Shown: positions 1 through 8,829, numbered from the stretch's first letter. The stretch: 64,000 nucleotides of DNA from Escherichia coli DSM 30083 = JCM 1649 = ATCC 11775 (GCF_003697165.2 NZ_CP033092.2:3038001-3102000); one strand, 5' to 3'. Notes: generated by a model from the letters alone, not told the origin. Made by a program: numbers and translations.

Positions 1-1994
1 CCGATCTCGATGACCGACTGGCGGGACGTTTGCGTAACCTCATCATTACGCTGTTCTGCTTTTTTATCGCCTCGGCCTCAGTAGAATTGCTGTTTCCCTG
101 GCCCTGGCTATTTGCGATTGGCTTAACGCTCTCTACCAGCGGCTTCATTTTGCTCGGCGGTCTGGGTCAACGCTATGCAACAATTGCCTTCGGTGCATTG
201 CTGATCGCCATTTACACTATGTTGGGAACATCACTGTATGAGCACTGGTATCAGCAGCCGATGTATCTTCTGGCCGGTGCCGTCTGGTACAACGTCCTGA
301 CACTTATTGGTCATCTGCTGTTCCCGGTCCGCCCGCTGCAGGACAACCTGGCGCGTTGCTATGAACAACTGGCGCGTTATCTTGAGCTCAAGTCGCGCAT
401 GTTTGATCCTGATATTGAAGATGAAAGCCAGGCACCGCTGTACGATTTGGCTCTCGCCAACGGTCAGCTGATGGCGACATTGAATCAGACGAAACTCTCG
501 CTGCTGACCCGCTTACGTGGCGATCGTGGTCAACGAGGAACGCGTCGCACACTGCATTATTACTTTGTCGCACAGGATATTCACGAGCGTGCCAGCTCTT
601 CTCATATTCAATATCAAACATTGCGTGAGCATTTTCGCCACAGCGACGTGCTGTTCCGTTTTCAGCGGCTGATGTCGATGCAGGGCCAGGCGTGCCAGCA
701 ACTGTCACGCTGTATTTTGCTGCGTCAGCCTTATCAACATGATCCGCATTTTGAGCGCGCTTTTACGCATATTGATGCTGCGCTGGAGCGGATGCGCGAT
801 AACGGCGCTCCTGCTGATTTACTCAAAACACTGGGATTTTTACTGAACAATTTACGTGCCATTGATGCCCAACTGGCAACAATTGAATCAGAACAGGCCC
901 AGGCACTGCCCCATAATAATGACGAAAATGAGCTCGCTGATGACAGCCCGCACGGATTGAGTGATATCTGGCTGCGTCTTAGCCGTCACTTCACGCCGGA
1001 ATCCGCCCTCTTCCGTCATGCGGTAAGAATGTCGCTGGTGTTGTGCTTCGGCTACGCCATCATTCAGATAACCGGAATGCATCACGGGTATTGGATCTTG
1101 CTGACAAGTTTGTTTGTCTGCCAGCCAAACTATAACGCCACGCGCCACCGCCTGAAGTTAAGGATTATTGGTACGCTGGTAGGTATCGCAATTGGTATTC
1201 CTGTGCTGTGGTTTGTGCCATCACTGGAAGGGCAGTTGGTGCTGCTGGTTATTACCGGCGTGCTCTTTTTTGCCTTCCGTAACGTGCAATACGCCCATGC
1301 AACGATGTTCATCACACTTTTGGTGCTACTGTGTTTCAACTTGCTGGGTGAAGGTTTTGAAGTGGCGTTACCTCGCGTAATCGATACGCTGATTGGTTGT
1401 GCCATTGCGTGGGCGGCAGTGAGCTACATCTGGCCTGACTGGAAGTTTCGCAATCTGCCGCGAATGCTCGAACGCGCCACAGAGGCCAACTGCCGGTATC
1501 TCGATGCCATACTGGAACAATACCATCAGGGGCGTGATAACCGTCTGGCGTATCGTATTGCCCGCCGCGATGCACACAACCGTGATGCTGAACTGGCGTC
1601 GGTGGTATCAAATATGTCCAGCGAACCGAACGTTACCCCGCAAATTCGCGAAGCCGCGTTTCGGTTGCTGTGCCTTAACCATACGTTTACCAGCTATATC
1701 TCAGCCCTCGGTGCTCACCGGGAGCAGTTAACTAATCCTGAAATTCTGGCGTTTCTTGATGACGCAGTTTGCTATGTTGATGACGCGCTACATCATCAAC
1801 CTGCTGATGAAGAACGCGTCAATCAGGCATTAGCTGGCCTGAAACAGCGGATGCAGCAACTTGAACCACGGGCAGACAGCAAAGAACCTCTGGTCGTACA
1901 ACAAGTTGGGTTATTGATTGCATTACTGCCAGAGATTGGTCGTCTGCAACGCCAGATTACTCAAGTTCCGCAGGAAACTCCTGTTTCGGCGTAA
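1..1994 (+). CDS. yccS: YccS, FUSC-family inner-membrane protein (5' partial)
   Basis: The reading frame is open from the left edge; in-frame codons before position 30 encode DLDDRLAGR, which matches the YccS N-terminal region I remember, so the true start lies upstream of the window. About 663 of roughly 717-720 residues are present. Two blocks of hydrophobic segments (within the first 100 residues shown and around residues 330-475) flank a long helical soluble region, and a soluble C-terminal domain follows. This is the layout of the FUSC/aromatic acid exporter-like family. Substrate and function are not established. The stop codon lies inside the 3' end of the convergent sxy gene. Family assignment is firm; function is unknown. 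Confidence 0.93.
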   Translation, partial: DLDDRLAGRLRNLIITLFCFFIASASVELLFPWPWLFAIGLTLSTSGFILLGGLGQRYATIAFGALLIAIYTMLGTSLYEHWYQQPMYLLAGAVWYNVLTLIGHLLFPVRPLQDNLARCYEQLARYLELKSRMFDPDIEDESQAPLYDLALANGQLMATLNQTKLSLLTRLRGDRGQRGTRRTLHYYFVAQDIHERASSSHIQYQTLREHFRHSDVLFRFQRLMSMQGQACQQLSRCILLRQPYQHDPHFERAFTHIDAALERMRDNGAPADLLKTLGFLLNNLRAIDAQLATIESEQAQALPHNNDENELADDSPHGLSDIWLRLSRHFTPESALFRHAVRMSLVLCFGYAIIQITGMHHGYWILLTSLFVCQPNYNATRHRLKLRIIGTLVGIAIGIPVLWFVPSLEGQLVLLVITGVLFFAFRNVQYAHATMFITLLVLLCFNLLGEGFEVALPRVIDTLIGCAIAWAAVSYIWPDWKFRNLPRMLERATEANCRYLDAILEQYHQGRDNRLAYRIARRDAHNRDAELASVVSNMSSEPNVTPQIREAAFRLLCLNHTFTSYISALGAHREQLTNPEILAFLDDAVCYVDDALHHQPADEERVNQALAGLKQRMQQLEPRADSKEPLVVQQVGLLIALLPEIGRLQRQITQVPQETPVSA

Positions 1995-2586
1995 GAGAGT
2001 CAGCCCATTCTGCAAGCTCCTGGCGGCGTGCCACCGGGAGCGCAGCTTCATGAATGCCGATAATGGCCCCTTCAAGCATAAACAGAATCTTTTCTGTCAC
2101 CAGACTGTTTTGCTGCCGCAGTCGCAACCAACACATTTTTGCCCCAAGTATACGTAACGCCCGTACATCCTTAATCCCCACCTCCCCGAGAATCGCTTCC
2201 AGATGAAAAGACATATTGGGCAAATCTTTCAGTCTTTCCCGAATATTGCGCGTACTTTTCTCTTTCAGCGCTGCATCGAGAGAATATTTCGACAGACGCA
2301 CCAGCTTCAGTTGATTTCGCCATAGACTTTCATCAACCCGATAGTAATTGAGGGTAACGGATCGGCCACACTTTTTATATGTCAGCCAGACAGGCGGATG
2401 TTTTACACAGTACGGTGCACTTTGCTCACAAGCCCGAAGATACAACTCACCATCAGAAACCATCGCAAACACCGTGTCGTCAACGGTCAGGCTGTAACTA
2501 CCAAACAATGATCGGTATTCAATTGTGCCCAACGTTGCCAGGTATTCTTGTGATTTATAGATCCGCTTATAGGAGAGGCTTTTCAT
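1957..2586 (-). CDS. sxy: Sxy/TfoX competence regulator
   Basis: A 209-residue protein of the usual E. coli Sxy length, with a TfoX N-terminal domain (about residues 1-95; YRSLFGSYSL motif) and a TfoX C-terminal domain (about 110-195; helix-hairpin-helix-like, with the DVRALRILGAK motif). In gamma-proteobacteria Sxy works with CRP at CRP-S promoters to switch on DNA-uptake genes. The ATG at 2584-2586 follows an AAGGAA-type ribosome site. The gene is convergent with yccS and overlaps it by 38 nt, and it is divergent from sulA with a 218 bp spacer. The spacer carries a perfect palindrome in the presumed leader. The window also holds ycaI, a ComEC/Rec2 homologue and a plausible member of the same regulon. 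Confidence 0.95.
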   Translation of the reverse strand: MKSLSYKRIYKSQEYLATLGTIEYRSLFGSYSLTVDDTVFAMVSDGELYLRACEQSAPYCVKHPPVWLTYKKCGRSVTLNYYRVDESLWRNQLKLVRLSKYSLDAALKEKSTRNIRERLKDLPNMSFHLEAILGEVGIKDVRALRILGAKMCWLRLRQQNSLVTEKILFMLEGAIIGIHEAALPVARRQELAEWADSLTPKQEFPAELE

Positions 2587-2628
2587 AAAATTCCTTTTAA
2601 AATCATAAAATAAAAGAATGATTCACAT

Positions 2629-2644
2629 TAACGGATCCGTTAAC
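2629..2644. repeat. 16-bp perfect palindrome in the sxy upstream region
   Basis: TTAACGGATCCGTTAA is a perfect palindrome 43-58 nt upstream of the sxy start codon. It could be an operator or a leader hairpin in sxy mRNA. Sxy is known to be controlled both transcriptionally (CRP-S autoregulation) and by mRNA structure in related bacteria, but I cannot assign this element. Confidence 0.6.
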
Positions 2645-2739
2645 TACGAAAATAGGCAACTTATTCTTAAGGGGCAAGATTAATTTATGTTTTCCCGTCA
2701 CCAACGACAAAATTTGCGAGGCTCTTTCCGAAAATAGAG

Positions 2740-2782
2740 TTGATCTTTGTCGTCACTGGATGTACTGTACATCCATACAGTA
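2740..2782 (+). promoter_or_regulatory. sulA promoter with overlapping LexA (SOS) box
   Basis: The -35 hexamer TTGATC (2740-2745) and the -10 hexamer TACTGT (2763-2768) are separated by 17 bp. The SOS box runs from 2763 to 2782, with CTGT and ACAG half-sites around an 8 bp AT-containing core (TACTGTACATCCATACAGTA). It covers the -10 element, so LexA binding would block RNA polymerase. This is the classic tightly repressed sulA arrangement. Confidence 0.96.
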
Positions 2783-2804
2783 ACTCACAGGGGCTGGATT
2801 GATT

Positions 2805-3314
2805 ATGTACACTGCAGGCTATGCACATCGTGATTCGTCGTTCTCATCCACAGCAAGTAAAATTGCGCGTGTCTCTACGGAAAACACTACAGCCGGGCTT
2901 ATCAGTGAAGTTGTCTATCGCGAAGATCAGCCCATGATGACGCAACTTCTACTGTTGCCATTGTTACAGCAACTCGGTCAGCAATCGCGCTGGCAACTCT
3001 GGTTAACACCGCAACAAAAACTGAGTCGCGAATGGGTTCAGGCATCTGGGCTACCCTTAACGAAAGTAATGCAGATTAGCCAGCTCTCCCCTTGCCACAC
3101 CGTGGAGTCAATGGTTCGCGCTTTACGCACGGGCAATTACAGCGTGGTGATCGGTTGGTTGGCAGATGATTTGACTGAAGAAGAGCATGCTGAACTTGTT
3201 GATGCGGCAAATGAAGGTAACGCTATGGGGTTTATTATGCGTCCGGTAAGCGCATCCTCTCACGCAACGAGACAACTTTCCGGGCTAAAAATTCACTCTA
3301 ATTTGTATCATTAA
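2805..3314 (+). CDS. sulA: SulA, SOS-induced cell division inhibitor
   Basis: A 169-residue protein. I chose the ATG at 2805 over the TTG two codons upstream because MYTAGYAHR matches the SulA N-terminus and AGGGG (2790-2794) is well placed as ribosome site. SulA binds FtsZ and blocks polymerisation during DNA damage, and Lon degrades it through its C-terminal tail (ends in LYH, the known Lon recognition end). The RecA-like fold region spans about residues 40-150. It is transcribed alone from a LexA-controlled promoter and is followed by the ompA regulatory region, with no clear strong terminator between them. Confidence 0.97.
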   Translation: MYTAGYAHRDSSFSSTASKIARVSTENTTAGLISEVVYREDQPMMTQLLLLPLLQQLGQQSRWQLWLTPQQKLSREWVQASGLPLTKVMQISQLSPCHTVESMVRALRTGNYSVVIGWLADDLTEEEHAELVDAANEGNAMGFIMRPVSASSHATRQLSGLKIHSNLYH

Positions 3315-3502
3315 GTAAATTTAGGATTAATCCTGGAACTTTTTTTGTCGCCCAGCCAATGCTTTCAGTCGTGACTAATTTTCCTTGCGGAGGCTTGTCT
3401 GAAGCGGTTTCCGCGATTTTCTTCTGTAAATTGTCGCTGACAAAAAAGATTAAACGTACCTTATACAAGACTTTTTTTTCATATGCCTGACGGAGTTCAC
3501 AC
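3315..3502. other. sulA-ompA intergenic region, upstream part
   Basis: AT-rich non-coding DNA between the sulA stop and the ompA core promoter. Near its 3' end (about 3484-3501) is a CRP-like site with a good right half (TTCACA) and a weak left half. CRP control of ompA is known; that this is the site is inference. I see no convincing gene. Confidence 0.5.
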
Positions 3503-3669
3503 TTGTAAGTTTTCAACTACGTTGTAGACTTTACATCGCCAGGGGTGCTCGGCATAAGCCGAAGATATCGGTAGAGTTAATATTGAGCAGATCCCCGGTG
3601 AAGGATTTAACCGTGTTATCTCGTTGGAGATATTCATGGCGTATTTTGGATGATAACGAGGCGCAAAAA
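3503..3669 (+). promoter_or_regulatory. ompA promoter and long 5' leader
   Basis: A plausible -35 TTGTAA (3503-3508) and -10 TAGACT (3525-3530) sit 16 bp apart and predict a start near 3537. This gives the known leader of roughly 133 nt. The leader contains inverted repeats that in E. coli form stem-loops stabilising the ompA message, and the sRNA MicA pairs over the ribosome site. Promoter hexamers are read from sequence; leader function is established for the family. Confidence 0.8.
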
Positions 3670-4710
3670 ATGAAAAAGACAGCTATCGCGATTGCAGTGG
3701 CACTGGCTGGTTTCGCTACCGTAGCGCAGGCCGCTCCGAAAGATAACACCTGGTACACTGGTGCTAAACTGGGCTGGTCCCAGTACCATGACACTGGTTT
3801 CATCAACAACAATGGTCCGACCCATGAAAACCAACTGGGCGCTGGTGCTTTTGGTGGTTACCAGGTTAACCCGTATGTTGGCTTTGAAATGGGTTATGAC
3901 TGGTTAGGTCGTATGCCATACAAAGGCAGCGTTGAAAACGGTGCATATAAAGCTCAGGGCGTTCAGCTGACCGCTAAACTGGGTTACCCAATCACTGACG
4001 ATCTGGACGTATACACTCGTCTGGGTGGTATGGTATGGCGTGCAGACACTAAATCCAACGTTTATGGTAAAAACCACGACACCGGCGTTTCTCCGGTCTT
4101 CGCTGGCGGTGTTGAGTATGCGATCACTCCTGAAATCGCTACCCGTCTGGAATACCAGTGGACCAACAACATCGGTGACGCACACACCATCGGCACTCGT
4201 CCGGACAACGGCATGCTGAGCCTGGGTGTTTCCTACCGTTTCGGTCAGGGCGAAGCAGCTCCAGTAGTTGCTCCGGCTCCAGCTCCGGCACCGGAAGTAC
4301 AGACCAAGCACTTCACTCTGAAGTCTGACGTTCTGTTCACCTTCAACAAAGCAACCCTGAAACCGGAAGGTCAGGCTGCTCTGGATCAGCTGTACAGCCA
4401 GCTGAGCAACCTGGATCCGAAAGACGGTTCCGTAGTTGTTCTGGGTTACACTGACCGCATCGGTTCTGACGCTTATAACCAGGCTCTGTCCGAGCGTCGT
4501 GCTCAGTCCGTTGTTGATTACCTGATCTCTAAAGGTATCCCGGCAGACAAAATCTCCGCACGTGGTATGGGCGAATCCAACCCGGTTACTGGCAACACCT
4601 GTGACAACGTGAAACAGCGTGCTGCACTGATCGATTGCCTGGCTCCGGATCGTCGCGTAGAGATCGAAGTTAAAGGCATCAAAGACGTTGTAACTCAGCC
4701 GCAGGCTTAA
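3670..4710 (+). CDS. ompA: OmpA, major outer-membrane beta-barrel protein
   Basis: A 346-residue precursor. The ATG at 3670 follows an ACGAGG ribosome site and begins a typical 21-residue signal peptide ending AVAQA-like at Ala21 ([20 protein letters not shown], then A). Mature residues 1-171 form the 8-strand barrel. A proline-alanine hinge (APAPAPAPE) joins it to the periplasmic OmpA-C peptidoglycan-binding domain, with the [12 protein letters not shown] and LSERRAQSV motifs and two cysteines. It anchors the outer membrane to peptidoglycan and serves as a phage and colicin receptor. The surface loops look like the K-12 allele; a few substitutions sit elsewhere. Codon use is strongly biased, as expected of a very highly expressed gene. 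Confidence 0.99.
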   Translation: MKKTAIAIAVALAGFATVAQAAPKDNTWYTGAKLGWSQYHDTGFINNNGPTHENQLGAGAFGGYQVNPYVGFEMGYDWLGRMPYKGSVENGAYKAQGVQLTAKLGYPITDDLDVYTRLGGMVWRADTKSNVYGKNHDTGVSPVFAGGVEYAITPEIATRLEYQWTNNIGDAHTIGTRPDNGMLSLGVSYRFGQGEAAPVVAPAPAPAPEVQTKHFTLKSDVLFTFNKATLKPEGQAALDQLYSQLSNLDPKDGSVVVLGYTDRIGSDAYNQALSERRAQSVVDYLISKGIPADKISARGMGESNPVTGNTCDNVKQRAALIDCLAPDRRVEIEVKGIKDVVTQPQA

Positions 4711-4725
4711 GTTCTCGTCTGGTAG

Positions 4726-4755
4726 AAAAACCCCGCAGCTGCGGGGTTTTTTTTT
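4726..4755 (+). terminator. ompA rho-independent terminator
   Basis: A perfect GC-rich hairpin CCCCGCAG/CTGCGGGG (4731-4746), preceded by five A and followed by nine T. The A-run and T-run would also allow some termination of matP transcription from the minus strand, since matP ends at 4788. Confidence 0.96.
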
Positions 4756-4787
4756 CGCCTTTAGTAAATTGAACTGACTTTTGACAG

Positions 4788-5240
4788 TTATTCCTTACCC
4801 AGCAATGCCTGCAGATCCTGCTTCAAAGAAGACATTTTATTCGCGTATTTCTCTTTGTTTTCCGCATCTTCAATCAGCTGAACAATCGTTTCAGAAAGCG
4901 TTTTACCGCGACGCTGCGCAAGGCCAGCCAGACGTTGCCAGACGATAAATTCCAGATCGATCGATTTTTTGCGCGTATGCTGGTGTTCTGCATTAAAATG
5001 GCGCTTCCGTCTGGCCCGAATGGTCTGCTTCATGCGATTGACCAGTTCCGGATTCATATGCTTGTCAATCCAACCATTTACCAGCACGGGTTCATTTTCC
5101 AGCGAGAGCAACTCATCGACGGCTTCCTGGGCGGCACTGGCTTCTATGTAACGGGTGATTAACTCCCCTTCGCGGTGCTTCTTCACCAGATACTTCCATT
5201 TCCAACCGCTTTCAAGATTTTCAAGTTGTTGATATTTCAT
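4788..5240 (-). CDS. matP: MatP, Ter macrodomain organiser
   Basis: 150 residues, the full family length. MatP binds the 13-bp matS sites scattered through the replication-terminus macrodomain, bridges them and links Ter to the divisome through ZapB. The basic N-terminal part (residues 1-70) and the central ribbon-helix-helix (about 85-130, with [20 protein letters not shown]) give DNA binding. The C-terminal coiled coil (about 130-150) tetramerises. It is single and divergent from lonH. No perfect matS site was seen in this window, consistent with a position outside Ter. Confidence 0.96.
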   Translation of the reverse strand: MKYQQLENLESGWKWKYLVKKHREGELITRYIEASAAQEAVDELLSLENEPVLVNGWIDKHMNPELVNRMKQTIRARRKRHFNAEHQHTRKKSIDLEFIVWQRLAGLAQRRGKTLSETIVQLIEDAENKEKYANKMSSLKQDLQALLGKE

Positions 5241-5425
5241 AGCGATCTCAATGTTACCGTGTAACTCTTTACAGAATATCAGCTTTTTAGGCCAGTGAAG
5301 AAAAGAATCTCCATCCTGTGAGCTTTAACGCCCATGCCAGGAGTATTGTCGTTGCTTTCTACGTGTGCTGCAGTGCCGGTTACGGTATAATCGCGGCTTT
5401 GACAACAGACTAAAAAACATCAACT

Positions 5426-7186
5426 TTGACCATTACGAAACTTGCATGGCGTGACCTGGTTCCTGATACCGATAGCTATCAGGAAATATTTGCTCAGCCA
5501 CATTTGATTGACGAAAACGATCCTTTATTCAGTGATACTCAACCGCGACTGCAATTTGCGCTGGAGCAGTTGCTGCATACGCGAGCATCCTCCTCTTTTA
5601 TGCTGGCGAAGGCCCCGGAAGAGTCTGAGTATCTGAATCTTATTGCTGATGCCGCGCGTACGCTACAAAGCGATGCAGGCCAACTGGTGGGCGGTCACTA
5701 TGAGGTTTCCGGCCACACCATCCGCTTACGTCACGCAGTGAGTGCAGATGATAATTTTGCGACTTTAACGCAAGTTGTCGCTGCCGACTGGGTAGAAGCA
5801 GAGCAACTCTTTGGCTGCCTGCGTCAGTTTAATGGCGATATTACCCTGCAGCCTGGTCTGGTGCATCAGGCAAATGGCGGTATTCTCATCATCTCTTTGC
5901 GTACACTGCTGGCGCAACCTCTGCTGTGGATGCGGCTGAAAAATATCGTTAACCGCGAGCGTTTTGACTGGGTTGCGTTTGATGAGTCGCGCCCTCTCCC
6001 CGTCTCTGTGCCTTCGATGCCATTGAAGCTGAAAGTCATTCTGGTAGGCGAACGCGAATCATTGGCTGATTTCCAGGAGATGGAGCCAGAGCTTTCAGAG
6101 CAGGCTATTTATAGCGAATTTGAAGATACTCTGCAGATTGTCGATGCGGAGTCAGTAAGCCAGTGGTGTCGCTGGGTGACATTTACCGCCAGACATAATC
6201 ACTTACCAGCACCGGGAGCGGATGCCTGGCCGGTACTTATCCGCGAAGCAGCACGCTACACTGGTGAACAAGAAACACTTCCGCTTAGCCCGCAGTGGAT
6301 CCTCCGCCAGTGTCAAGAGGTCGCCTCCCTGTGTGATGGCGACACCTTCTCCGGCGAGCAGCTAAACTTAATGCTACAGCAGCGTGAATGGCGCGAAGGT
6401 TTCCTCGCTGAACGCATGCAGGATGAGATCCTTCAGGAGCAAATCCTGATAGAAACCGAAGGCGAACGCATCGGGCAAATTAACGCCCTTTCGGTCATTG
6501 AATTTCCGGGTCATCCACGCGCTTTTGGCGAACCTTCTCGCATTAGCTGCGTTGTGCATATTGGCGATGGTGAATTCACCGACATCGAACGCAAAGCGGA
6601 GCTTGGCGGCAATATCCATGCGAAAGGGATGATGATCATGCAAGCGTTCCTGATGTCGGAACTACAGCTTGAGCAACAGATCCCCTTCTCAGCATCGCTG
6701 ACATTTGAGCAGTCATACAGTGAAGTGGATGGCGATAGTGCCTCGATGGCTGAACTCTGCGCCCTGATAAGCGCCCTCGCCGATGTGCCGGTGAATCAGA
6801 GTATCGCTATCACAGGTTCAGTCGATCAGTTCGGTCGCGCCCAGCCAGTCGGTGGTTTAAATGAGAAAATCGAAGGCTTCTTTGCTATTTGCCAGCAACG
6901 TGAGTTAACGGGGAAACAAGGTGTCATTATCCCCACAGCTAACGTTCGCCATTTAAGTCTTCACAGTGAACTGGTGAAAGCGGTAGAAGAAGACAAATTC
7001 ACCATCTGGGCAGTAGACGATGTGACTGACGCACTGCCGTTATTATTAAATCTGGTGTGGGATGGCGAAGGCCAAACGACGCTGATGCAAACCATCCAGG
7101 AACGTATCGCACAAGCATCGCAACAGGAAGGACGTCACCGTTTTCCATGGCCATTACGTTGGCTGAACTGGTTTATTCCGAACTGA
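5426..7186 (+). CDS. ycbZ: LonH (YcbZ), Lon-like protease homologue
   Basis: 586 residues. The start is a TTG codon (5426), chosen because [11 protein letters not shown] matches the known N-terminus and no ATG is suitably placed. The C-terminal Lon protease domain (about residues 360-570) carries Ser438 in a DGDSAS context and Lys481 in GGLNEKIEG. The 43-residue spacing equals that of the Lon Ser/Lys dyad. The N-terminal 350 residues are AAA-like in length but show no Walker A P-loop, so ATP-driven unfolding is doubtful. The cellular substrate is unsettled in the literature I know. The fabA operators begin within 70 bp downstream of the first residues past its 3' end. Confidence 0.93.
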   Translation: MTITKLAWRDLVPDTDSYQEIFAQPHLIDENDPLFSDTQPRLQFALEQLLHTRASSSFMLAKAPEESEYLNLIADAARTLQSDAGQLVGGHYEVSGHTIRLRHAVSADDNFATLTQVVAADWVEAEQLFGCLRQFNGDITLQPGLVHQANGGILIISLRTLLAQPLLWMRLKNIVNRERFDWVAFDESRPLPVSVPSMPLKLKVILVGERESLADFQEMEPELSEQAIYSEFEDTLQIVDAESVSQWCRWVTFTARHNHLPAPGADAWPVLIREAARYTGEQETLPLSPQWILRQCQEVASLCDGDTFSGEQLNLMLQQREWREGFLAERMQDEILQEQILIETEGERIGQINALSVIEFPGHPRAFGEPSRISCVVHIGDGEFTDIERKAELGGNIHAKGMMIMQAFLMSELQLEQQIPFSASLTFEQSYSEVDGDSASMAELCALISALADVPVNQSIAITGSVDQFGRAQPVGGLNEKIEGFFAICQQRELTGKQGVIIPTANVRHLSLHSELVKAVEEDKFTIWAVDDVTDALPLLLNLVWDGEGQTTLMQTIQERIAQASQQEGRHRFPWPLRWLNWFIPN

Positions 7187-7197
7187 TCGGACTTGTT
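7181..7197 (+). promoter_or_regulatory. FadR operator of fabA
   Basis: AACTGATCGGACTTGTT closely matches the FadR consensus (AnCTGGTCnGACnnGTT). At fabA FadR acts as an activator that is released by long-chain acyl-CoA. The site overlaps the last codons of lonH. Confidence 0.85.
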
Positions 7198-7198
7198 C

Positions 7199-7216
7199 AG
7201 CGTACACGTGTTAGCT
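7199..7216 (+). promoter_or_regulatory. FabR operator of fabA
   Basis: AGCGTACACGTGTTAGCT is an imperfect palindrome (AGCGTACAC/GTGTTAGCT) of the type bound by FabR, the unsaturated-fatty-acid repressor. It lies directly beside the FadR site, so activator and repressor would bind adjacent DNA. Confidence 0.8.
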
Positions 7217-7254
7217 ATCCTGCGTGCTTCAATAAAATAAGGCTTACAGAGAAC

Positions 7255-7773
7255 ATGGTAGATAAACGCGAATCCTATACAAAAGAAGACCTTCTTGCCT
7301 CTGGTCGCGGTGAACTGTTTGGCGCTAAAGGCCCGCAATTGCCAGCACCAAACATGCTGATGATGGACCGTGTGGTCAAAATGACCGAAACGGGTGGTAA
7401 CTTCGACAAAGGGTATGTTGAAGCAGAGCTGGATATCAATCCGGATCTGTGGTTCTTCGGATGCCACTTTATCGGCGATCCGGTTATGCCGGGATGCCTG
7501 GGCCTGGACGCAATGTGGCAGCTGGTAGGGTTCTACCTCGGCTGGCTGGGCGGCGAAGGTAAAGGTCGCGCGCTGGGCGTAGGTGAAGTGAAATTCACAG
7601 GCCAGGTGCTGCCGACGGCGAAAAAAGTGACCTATCGTATTCACTTTAAACGCATAGTTAACCGTCGTCTGATTATGGGCCTGGCTGATGGCGAAGTGCT
7701 GGTTGATGGTCGTTTGATCTATACCGCCAACGACCTGAAAGTAGGTCTGTTCCAGGATACGTCTGCATTCTGA
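7255..7773 (+). CDS. fabA: FabA, 3-hydroxydecanoyl-ACP dehydratase/isomerase
   Basis: 172 residues. The ATG at 7255 gives [10 protein letters not shown], the known N-terminus; a longer in-frame reading from within lonH is not real. It is a hot-dog fold enzyme that dehydrates 3-hydroxydecanoyl-ACP and isomerises the trans-2 product to cis-3, the committed step of unsaturated fatty-acid synthesis. The catalytic His71 ([10 protein letters not shown]) and Asp85 ([11 protein letters not shown]) are present. It is monocistronic, with FadR and FabR operators upstream and a strong terminator shared with rmf downstream. Confidence 0.99.
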   Translation: MVDKRESYTKEDLLASGRGELFGAKGPQLPAPNMLMMDRVVKMTETGGNFDKGYVEAELDINPDLWFFGCHFIGDPVMPGCLGLDAMWQLVGFYLGWLGGEGKGRALGVGEVKFTGQVLPTAKKVTYRIHFKRIVNRRLIMGLADGEVLVDGRLIYTANDLKVGLFQDTSAF

Positions 7774-7801
7774 TTTTAATCAGACAGAGTATATAAAGGC
7801 G

Positions 7802-7830
7802 AAACCTCCGCAATGCGGAGGTTTCTTTTT
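7802..7830. terminator. Bidirectional terminator between fabA and rmf
   Basis: The hairpin AAACCTCCG/CGGAGGTTT (7802-7824) has a five-base loop and is followed by TTTTT on the plus strand. It ends fabA transcription; the A residues on its left side give some termination of the convergent rmf transcript. Confidence 0.9.
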
Positions 7831-7842
7831 AAAGAGACAGAA

Positions 7843-8010
7843 TCAGGCCATTACTACCCTGTCCGCCATGGCTTCTCGCCAGCCTCCCAGCCATTGTGAC
7901 CTTTGATTCAGCGTCTGATAGGGACACATTTCTTTTGAGCGTCCGGCGATGCCGGCCTGATAACCACGTTGATGTGCCCGTTCCAGGCGATCTCGTTTTT
8001 GTCTCTTCAT
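7843..8010 (-). CDS. rmf: RMF, ribosome modulation factor
   Basis: A 55-residue basic protein (MKRQKRDRLERAHQRGYQAG ... ends RVVMA), too short for a 60-residue cut-off. A longer reading frame on the same strand here is a frame-shifted shadow. RMF binds 70S ribosomes in stationary phase and dimerises them to the inactive 100S form. The ATG (8008-8010) follows a GAGGGAAACGAGG purine-rich ribosome site. It is monocistronic and converges on fabA. Expression is known to depend on ppGpp and growth phase; an inverted repeat lies in its promoter/leader region. Confidence 0.97.
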   Translation of the reverse strand: MKRQKRDRLERAHQRGYQAGIAGRSKEMCPYQTLNQRSQWLGGWREAMADRVVMA

Positions 8011-8050
8011 GCCTCGTTTCCCTCATACTGGTTTCTGGTGGAAAAGAAAA

Positions 8051-8077
8051 CAGTGATTACTAAATATGCAATCACAG
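8051..8077. repeat. Inverted repeat upstream of rmf
   Basis: The arms CAGTGATT (8051-8058) and AATCACAG (8070-8077) are inverted with one mismatch around an AT-rich 11-bp centre, 41-67 bp before the rmf start. The spacing and GTGA/TCAC cores resemble a regulator site (CRP-like with an off-consensus spacer). No protein can be assigned. Confidence 0.45.
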
Positions 8078-8207
8078 TTAAGCAATACCGCGAATCATAA
8101 CTGCCGTCAATGCGCAAAATTCACGCCACTGTCATATTTGTGAGCTACACGGGCATGTCGGTTGTACAAAAAATGTGAAGAGGAACAACTTTTTCCGCAC
8201 GTTAGAA

Positions 8208-8246
8208 ACAAAAAAACCGCCTCAGGCAACATACCGGAGACGGTTA
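8208..8246 (-). terminator. pqi operon terminator
   Basis: On the minus strand the stem ACCGTCTC pairs with GAGGCGGT (one G-U) and is followed by a run of seven T. It lies about 20 nt after the pqiC stop codon. Confidence 0.85.
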
Positions 8247-8265
8247 TATTTACAAATCTTTATGA

Positions 8266-8829
8266 TTAAGGTAGACGCTTTATCTCTTGCGCAATAGAAG
8301 CGGCTTCCTGACTCCAGACACTGGCCAGCACTTTAACCATCTCATCGTAACCATCCTGAGTTTGCACTCCTTCCAGACGGAACGGACGTTTGATCAGTTG
8401 TCCCTGGTGGTTCAACAGCCACTCACCACTGACAATGACCTTGCCATCATAGCGACCGTTAAACTCCGTGACGGTAACATTGAGCGTGTCCTGGGCGCTT
8501 CCCAGAGGCTGGGAGGCAACCACCCAGCCGGGTAGTTGCGTACTCAGGTTGGCAACCAGGGTGTTGCGCAACTGTTGATCCAACGGGCTGGCCCACAGGT
8601 TGTTGTTGGCAATCACATACTTCACATCACTGGTTTGATAAACCACACCATTCCCCGCCAGATAGTCAGGAACAGCGACCTGCTCAACCCATAACAGGCG
8701 ATTACCCTGGCTGGCGGTGCTTTGTGTACCGCTCTGCACCACAGGTAACTGGTAATAGTTTTTATTAATTTCGCCGGAGCTGCATCCGGCCAGCCACAGT
8801 GCCGCAATCGTCACTAGCCACTTTTTCAT
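8266..8829 (-). CDS. pqiC: PqiC, outer-membrane lipoprotein of the Pqi transport system
   Basis: 187 residues. The N-terminus MKKWLVTIAALWLAGCSSGE is a lipoprotein signal with lipobox LAGC (Cys16); Ser at +2 predicts outer-membrane sorting. The rest is an ABC-transport auxiliary/DUF330-type domain. PqiC sits under the outer membrane and receives the PqiB needle-like channel, forming a route for lipids across the periplasm. Its start overlaps the pqiB stop (start 8829, pqiB ends 8826, an ATGA-like junction), so the two are translationally coupled. Older name ymbA. Confidence 0.95.
   Translation of the reverse strand: MKKWLVTIAALWLAGCSSGEINKNYYQLPVVQSGTQSTASQGNRLLWVEQVAVPDYLAGNGVVYQTSDVKYVIANNNLWASPLDQQLRNTLVANLSTQLPGWVVASQPLGSAQDTLNVTVTEFNGRYDGKVIVSGEWLLNHQGQLIKRPFRLEGVQTQDGYDEMVKVLASVWSQEAASIAQEIKRLP

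Noticed and set aside
4601..4613. matS-like sequence in ompA
   Set aside because: GTGACAACGTGAA matches 11 of 13 matS positions but fails in the conserved GTCAC half and lies in a conserved coding segment; most likely chance.
7057..7254. N-terminal extension of the fabA frame into lonH
   Set aside because: The extension overlaps lonH coding sequence and the FadR/FabR operators; [10 protein letters not shown] is the true FabA start.
7829..8026. 65-codon frame on the minus strand over rmf
   Set aside because: It is in another frame of the same DNA; the 55-residue RMF at 7843-8010 matches the known protein.
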